In this document: positions 7,096-8,514 of the stretch, in pieces
Position numbering within the stretch: position 1 is the first letter of the stretch
Layout: the number at the start of each line of letters is the position of its first letter
Assembly: GCA_964525675.1 (NCBI GenBank)
Contig: CAZGJW010000134.1
Coordinates: 1-8,514 of the forward strand
DNA from: CAYSRJ01 sp964525675
Lineage (GTDB): Bacteria; Spirochaetota; B62-G9; DRHN01
Direction: 5' to 3'
DNA length: 8,514 nucleotides
Translations under genes and position numbers: made by a program
Notes under the pieces: model-generated
What the model saw: the letters and a program-made list of their open reading frames with translations, nothing else
Told to the model about the DNA's origin: nothing
Databases searched by the model: none

Positions 7096-7200
7096 ACACG
7101 ATGTATACATTTTCTTTTTTCGATAGACAGCTTTTGCAGGCGTAGTACGTCCCTTGCGTGCTGCAATAATTTAAGAAATGTGTGATTATTAAAGAATTTC
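7096..7200. other. Intergenic region after the efflux operon, with an imperfect hairpin
   Basis: No gene seen. Bases 7134-7144 can pair with 7155-7166: TTGCAG against CTGCAA, then five more pairs including two G-T wobbles, one bulged G and a 10-nt loop. No T run follows on either strand, so it is not a typical intrinsic terminator. A palindrome ATGTATACAT (7101-7110) is followed by a T-rich tract to 7120, but its stem is too weak to be convincing. Transcription may end here, though no clean terminator is visible. Confidence 0.35.
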
Positions 7201-7228
7201 TTGACATAGTTTTAGAGCGTAGTATAAT
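7201..7228 (+). promoter_or_regulatory. Strong sigma70-type promoter of the sugar-binding protein gene
   Basis: Both boxes are perfect: TTGACA (7201-7206) and TATAAT (7223-7228), with a 16-nt spacer. Transcription should begin near 7235 and leave a leader of about 140 nt before the ATG at 7374. I found no clear operator, riboswitch fold or long hairpin in that leader. Full consensus suggests high basal expression or reliance on a repressor outside what is visible. Confidence 0.85.
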
Positions 7229-7357
7229 GGGGGAGAAAAATAGCATATATTTGAAAGACGTCTGGATGGATGAGATCCGTTATACCCTGTTTTGACTAAA
7301 AATCTGGGCTTCGGTTTTATTTCCAGCAACCTGAAAATCTAATTTTATCTATCAACC

Positions 7358-7365
7358 AAAGGAGG
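7358..7365 (+). promoter_or_regulatory. Strong ribosome binding site of the sugar-binding protein gene
   Basis: AAAGGAGG lies 8 nt before ATG 7374, close to the ideal anti-16S match. It fixes the start and fits a highly made binding protein. Confidence 0.8.
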
Positions 7366-7373
7366 AAAAGCTT

Positions 7374-8514
7374 ATGCAGAAATGGTCAAAGGTACTCATC
7401 GCCGCGGTGGCTGTGGTTGTAGCTGTTGTATTTATCTTCGTTGTCGCTTCTCACGAGCCCGGGAAGCTGTATGCCGCGGGGGAAATGGGCAAGGTTGGAG
7501 GCACGGTAAAGGTACTCGCCGTCTGGGGAGGTCAGGAGCTTGACGTGTTCAACGCAATGGCTAAGTCCTTCGAGGAAGCCACGGGAATCGATGTGCAGTA
7601 CGAGGGGAGTCGAGACATCAACGCGATCCTTACCACCAGGGTTCAGGCTGGGAATCCACCCGAAATCGCCGTGCTGCCCGGGCCGGGAAAGATGGCAGAG
7701 TTTGCCAGAGCAGACAAGCTGGTGGACCTGAGCACCGTTCTGGACATGAGCCGTATTCGAAACGATTACGCCCAGGGCTGGCTGGACATGGGAACCGTGG
7801 ATGGTAAGCTGGTGGGCGTGTTCGCCAAGGTTGCCATCAAAGGCCTGGTCTGGTACAATCCCAAGGTCCTGAAACGCGAGGGCATAAAGGTTCCGCCCGA
7901 ATCCGCAGAAGAGATGATGAGCATCGCTGAGAAGCTCGTACGCCAGGGAAAGACCCCGTGGTCCATAGGCTTGGAGAGCGGTGCGGCGAGCGGCTGGGTG
8001 GGCACCGACTGGCTTGAGAACATCTTTCTCAGGCTCTACGGCCCGGACAAGTACAGAGACTGGTACGAGGGGAAGCTCTCCTGGACGTCACCCGAAATCA
8101 GGGAAGCCTGGGAAACCTGGGGACAGATCGTGGCGAACCCGAACATGGTGTACGGCGGAAAGCAGTACGTGCTGTCCACCAATTTCGGGCAGGCAGCTGG
8201 CCCCCTGTTCCTCAATCCTCCGGGTGCGTACTTCCACATGCAGGCAAGCTTCATCCAGGGATTTATCAAGGACCAGTTTCCCGACCTGAAGCCGGGGGAG
8301 GACTTCAACTTCTTCGGGTTTCCTCCCATCAAGCCCCAGTACAAGGATGCGATTGAAGCGGCTGGCGACCTGGTGGGAATGTTCAGAGACACTCCCCAGG
8401 CCCGGTCTTTCATCCGTTACCTCACCACACCGGAGGCCCAGTCCTACTGGACCAGCGGCACAGGCGCTCTCTCGGCTGACAGGAACCTGTCTCTGGTATT
8501 CTATCCCGATGTGC
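7374..8514 (+). CDS. Sugar ABC transporter substrate-binding protein, alpha-glucoside-type (3'-partial)
   Basis: The first 380 codons of a periplasmic solute-binding protein that would deliver a sugar, possibly an alpha-glucoside, to an ABC importer. The family is usually about 420-460 residues, so the C-terminal end lies beyond the right edge. Residues 1-27 are a basic then hydrophobic signal or anchor (MQKWSKVLIAAVAVVV...), with no cysteine for lipidation. The mature part starts with strand GGTVKVLAVWGG (42-53), then FEEATGIDVQYEGSRD (66-81), LTTRVQAGNPPEIAVLPGPG (86-105), and the ligand-side GLVWYNPKVLKREGI (157-171). A C-lobe segment RSFIRYLTTPEAQSYW (344-359) is typical of the family. 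Many Trp and Tyr residues (for example W208, W213, W230, W237) suit stacking on sugar rings. Sample lines counted by hand give about 62% G+C, against about 52% in the permease, and CTG dominates for Leu. The sugar specificity is inference. Confidence 0.9.
   Translation, partial: MQKWSKVLIAAVAVVVAVVFIFVVASHEPGKLYAAGEMGKVGGTVKVLAVWGGQELDVFNAMAKSFEEATGIDVQYEGSRDINAILTTRVQAGNPPEIAVLPGPGKMAEFARADKLVDLSTVLDMSRIRNDYAQGWLDMGTVDGKLVGVFAKVAIKGLVWYNPKVLKREGIKVPPESAEEMMSIAEKLVRQGKTPWSIGLESGAASGWVGTDWLENIFLRLYGPDKYRDWYEGKLSWTSPEIREAWETWGQIVANPNMVYGGKQYVLSTNFGQAAGPLFLNPPGAYFHMQASFIQGFIKDQFPDLKPGEDFNFFGFPPIKPQYKDAIEAAGDLVGMFRDTPQARSFIRYLTTPEAQSYWTSGTGALSADRNLSLVFYPDV

Noticed and set aside
6742..7110. Minus-strand open frame opposite the PII-like gene
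   Set aside because: It is a mirror of the plus-strand gene, which has the better position in the operon, a recognisable motif and a fitting start.
7134..7166. Intrinsic terminator after the efflux operon
   Set aside because: The stem has a bulge and wobble pairs and is not followed by a T run, so I report it only as an imperfect hairpin.
7235..7373. Riboswitch or structured leader upstream of the sugar-binding protein
   Set aside because: Only short 4-5 bp pairings (for example CTGG 7304 with CCAG 7323) were found and no known riboswitch core was recognised.

Overview
The window reads as an 8.5 kb piece of a chromosome from a Gram-negative (double-membrane) bacterium. A spirochaete is my best guess. 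The main pointers are an RND efflux operon whose periplasmic adaptor lacks the usual alpha-helical hairpin (a trait described for the Borrelia adaptor BesA), and the overall style of the TetR / outer-membrane channel / adaptor / RND pump cluster. This assignment is inference only, since there is no rRNA or marker gene here.

Layout. Positions 1-1202 (minus strand) hold a lysophospholipid acyltransferase (PlsC-type) that runs off the left edge. It carries a four-cysteine zinc ribbon and a C-terminal domain that looks PH/GRAM-like. A divergent intergenic region (1203-1435) holds a clear sigma70-type promoter for the rightward operon, a perfect 8-bp-arm inverted repeat that is the probable operator of the TetR protein, and a weaker candidate promoter for the acyltransferase. 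Positions 1436-7095 form one rightward efflux operon: a TetR-family repressor, a TolC-type outer-membrane channel gene that has lost its 5' half (no signal peptide and no first OEP repeat), a hairpin-less membrane-fusion adaptor, a full-length RND permease of the HAE type, and a 99-residue PII-like small protein. Genes are tightly spaced: overlaps of 4 and 14 nt, gaps of 40 nt. A 278-nt gap (7096-7373) contains an imperfect hairpin and a consensus TTGACA/TATAAT promoter. From 7374 to the right edge lies the 5' part (380 codons) of a sugar ABC transporter substrate-binding protein, probably the first gene of a carbohydrate uptake operon. It is visibly richer in G+C than the efflux genes.

How they work together. 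The TetR protein probably represses its own operon by covering the start of transcription, and relieves it when a ligand (perhaps a lipid, drug or bile-like amphiphile) binds. The adaptor and permease would form the inner-membrane part of a proton-driven pump. The local outer-membrane channel gene seems unable to give an exported protein, so a working pump would need a channel encoded elsewhere, unless the truncation is an assembly artefact. The PII-like protein at the operon end may modulate the pump. The acyltransferase and the sugar-binding protein look like separate transcription units.

The observations most worth following are the three-part acyltransferase, the decapitated TolC gene inside an otherwise intact operon, and the PII-like protein tied to the RND pump. 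I saw no CRISPR array, tRNA, rRNA, insertion sequence or phage gene.
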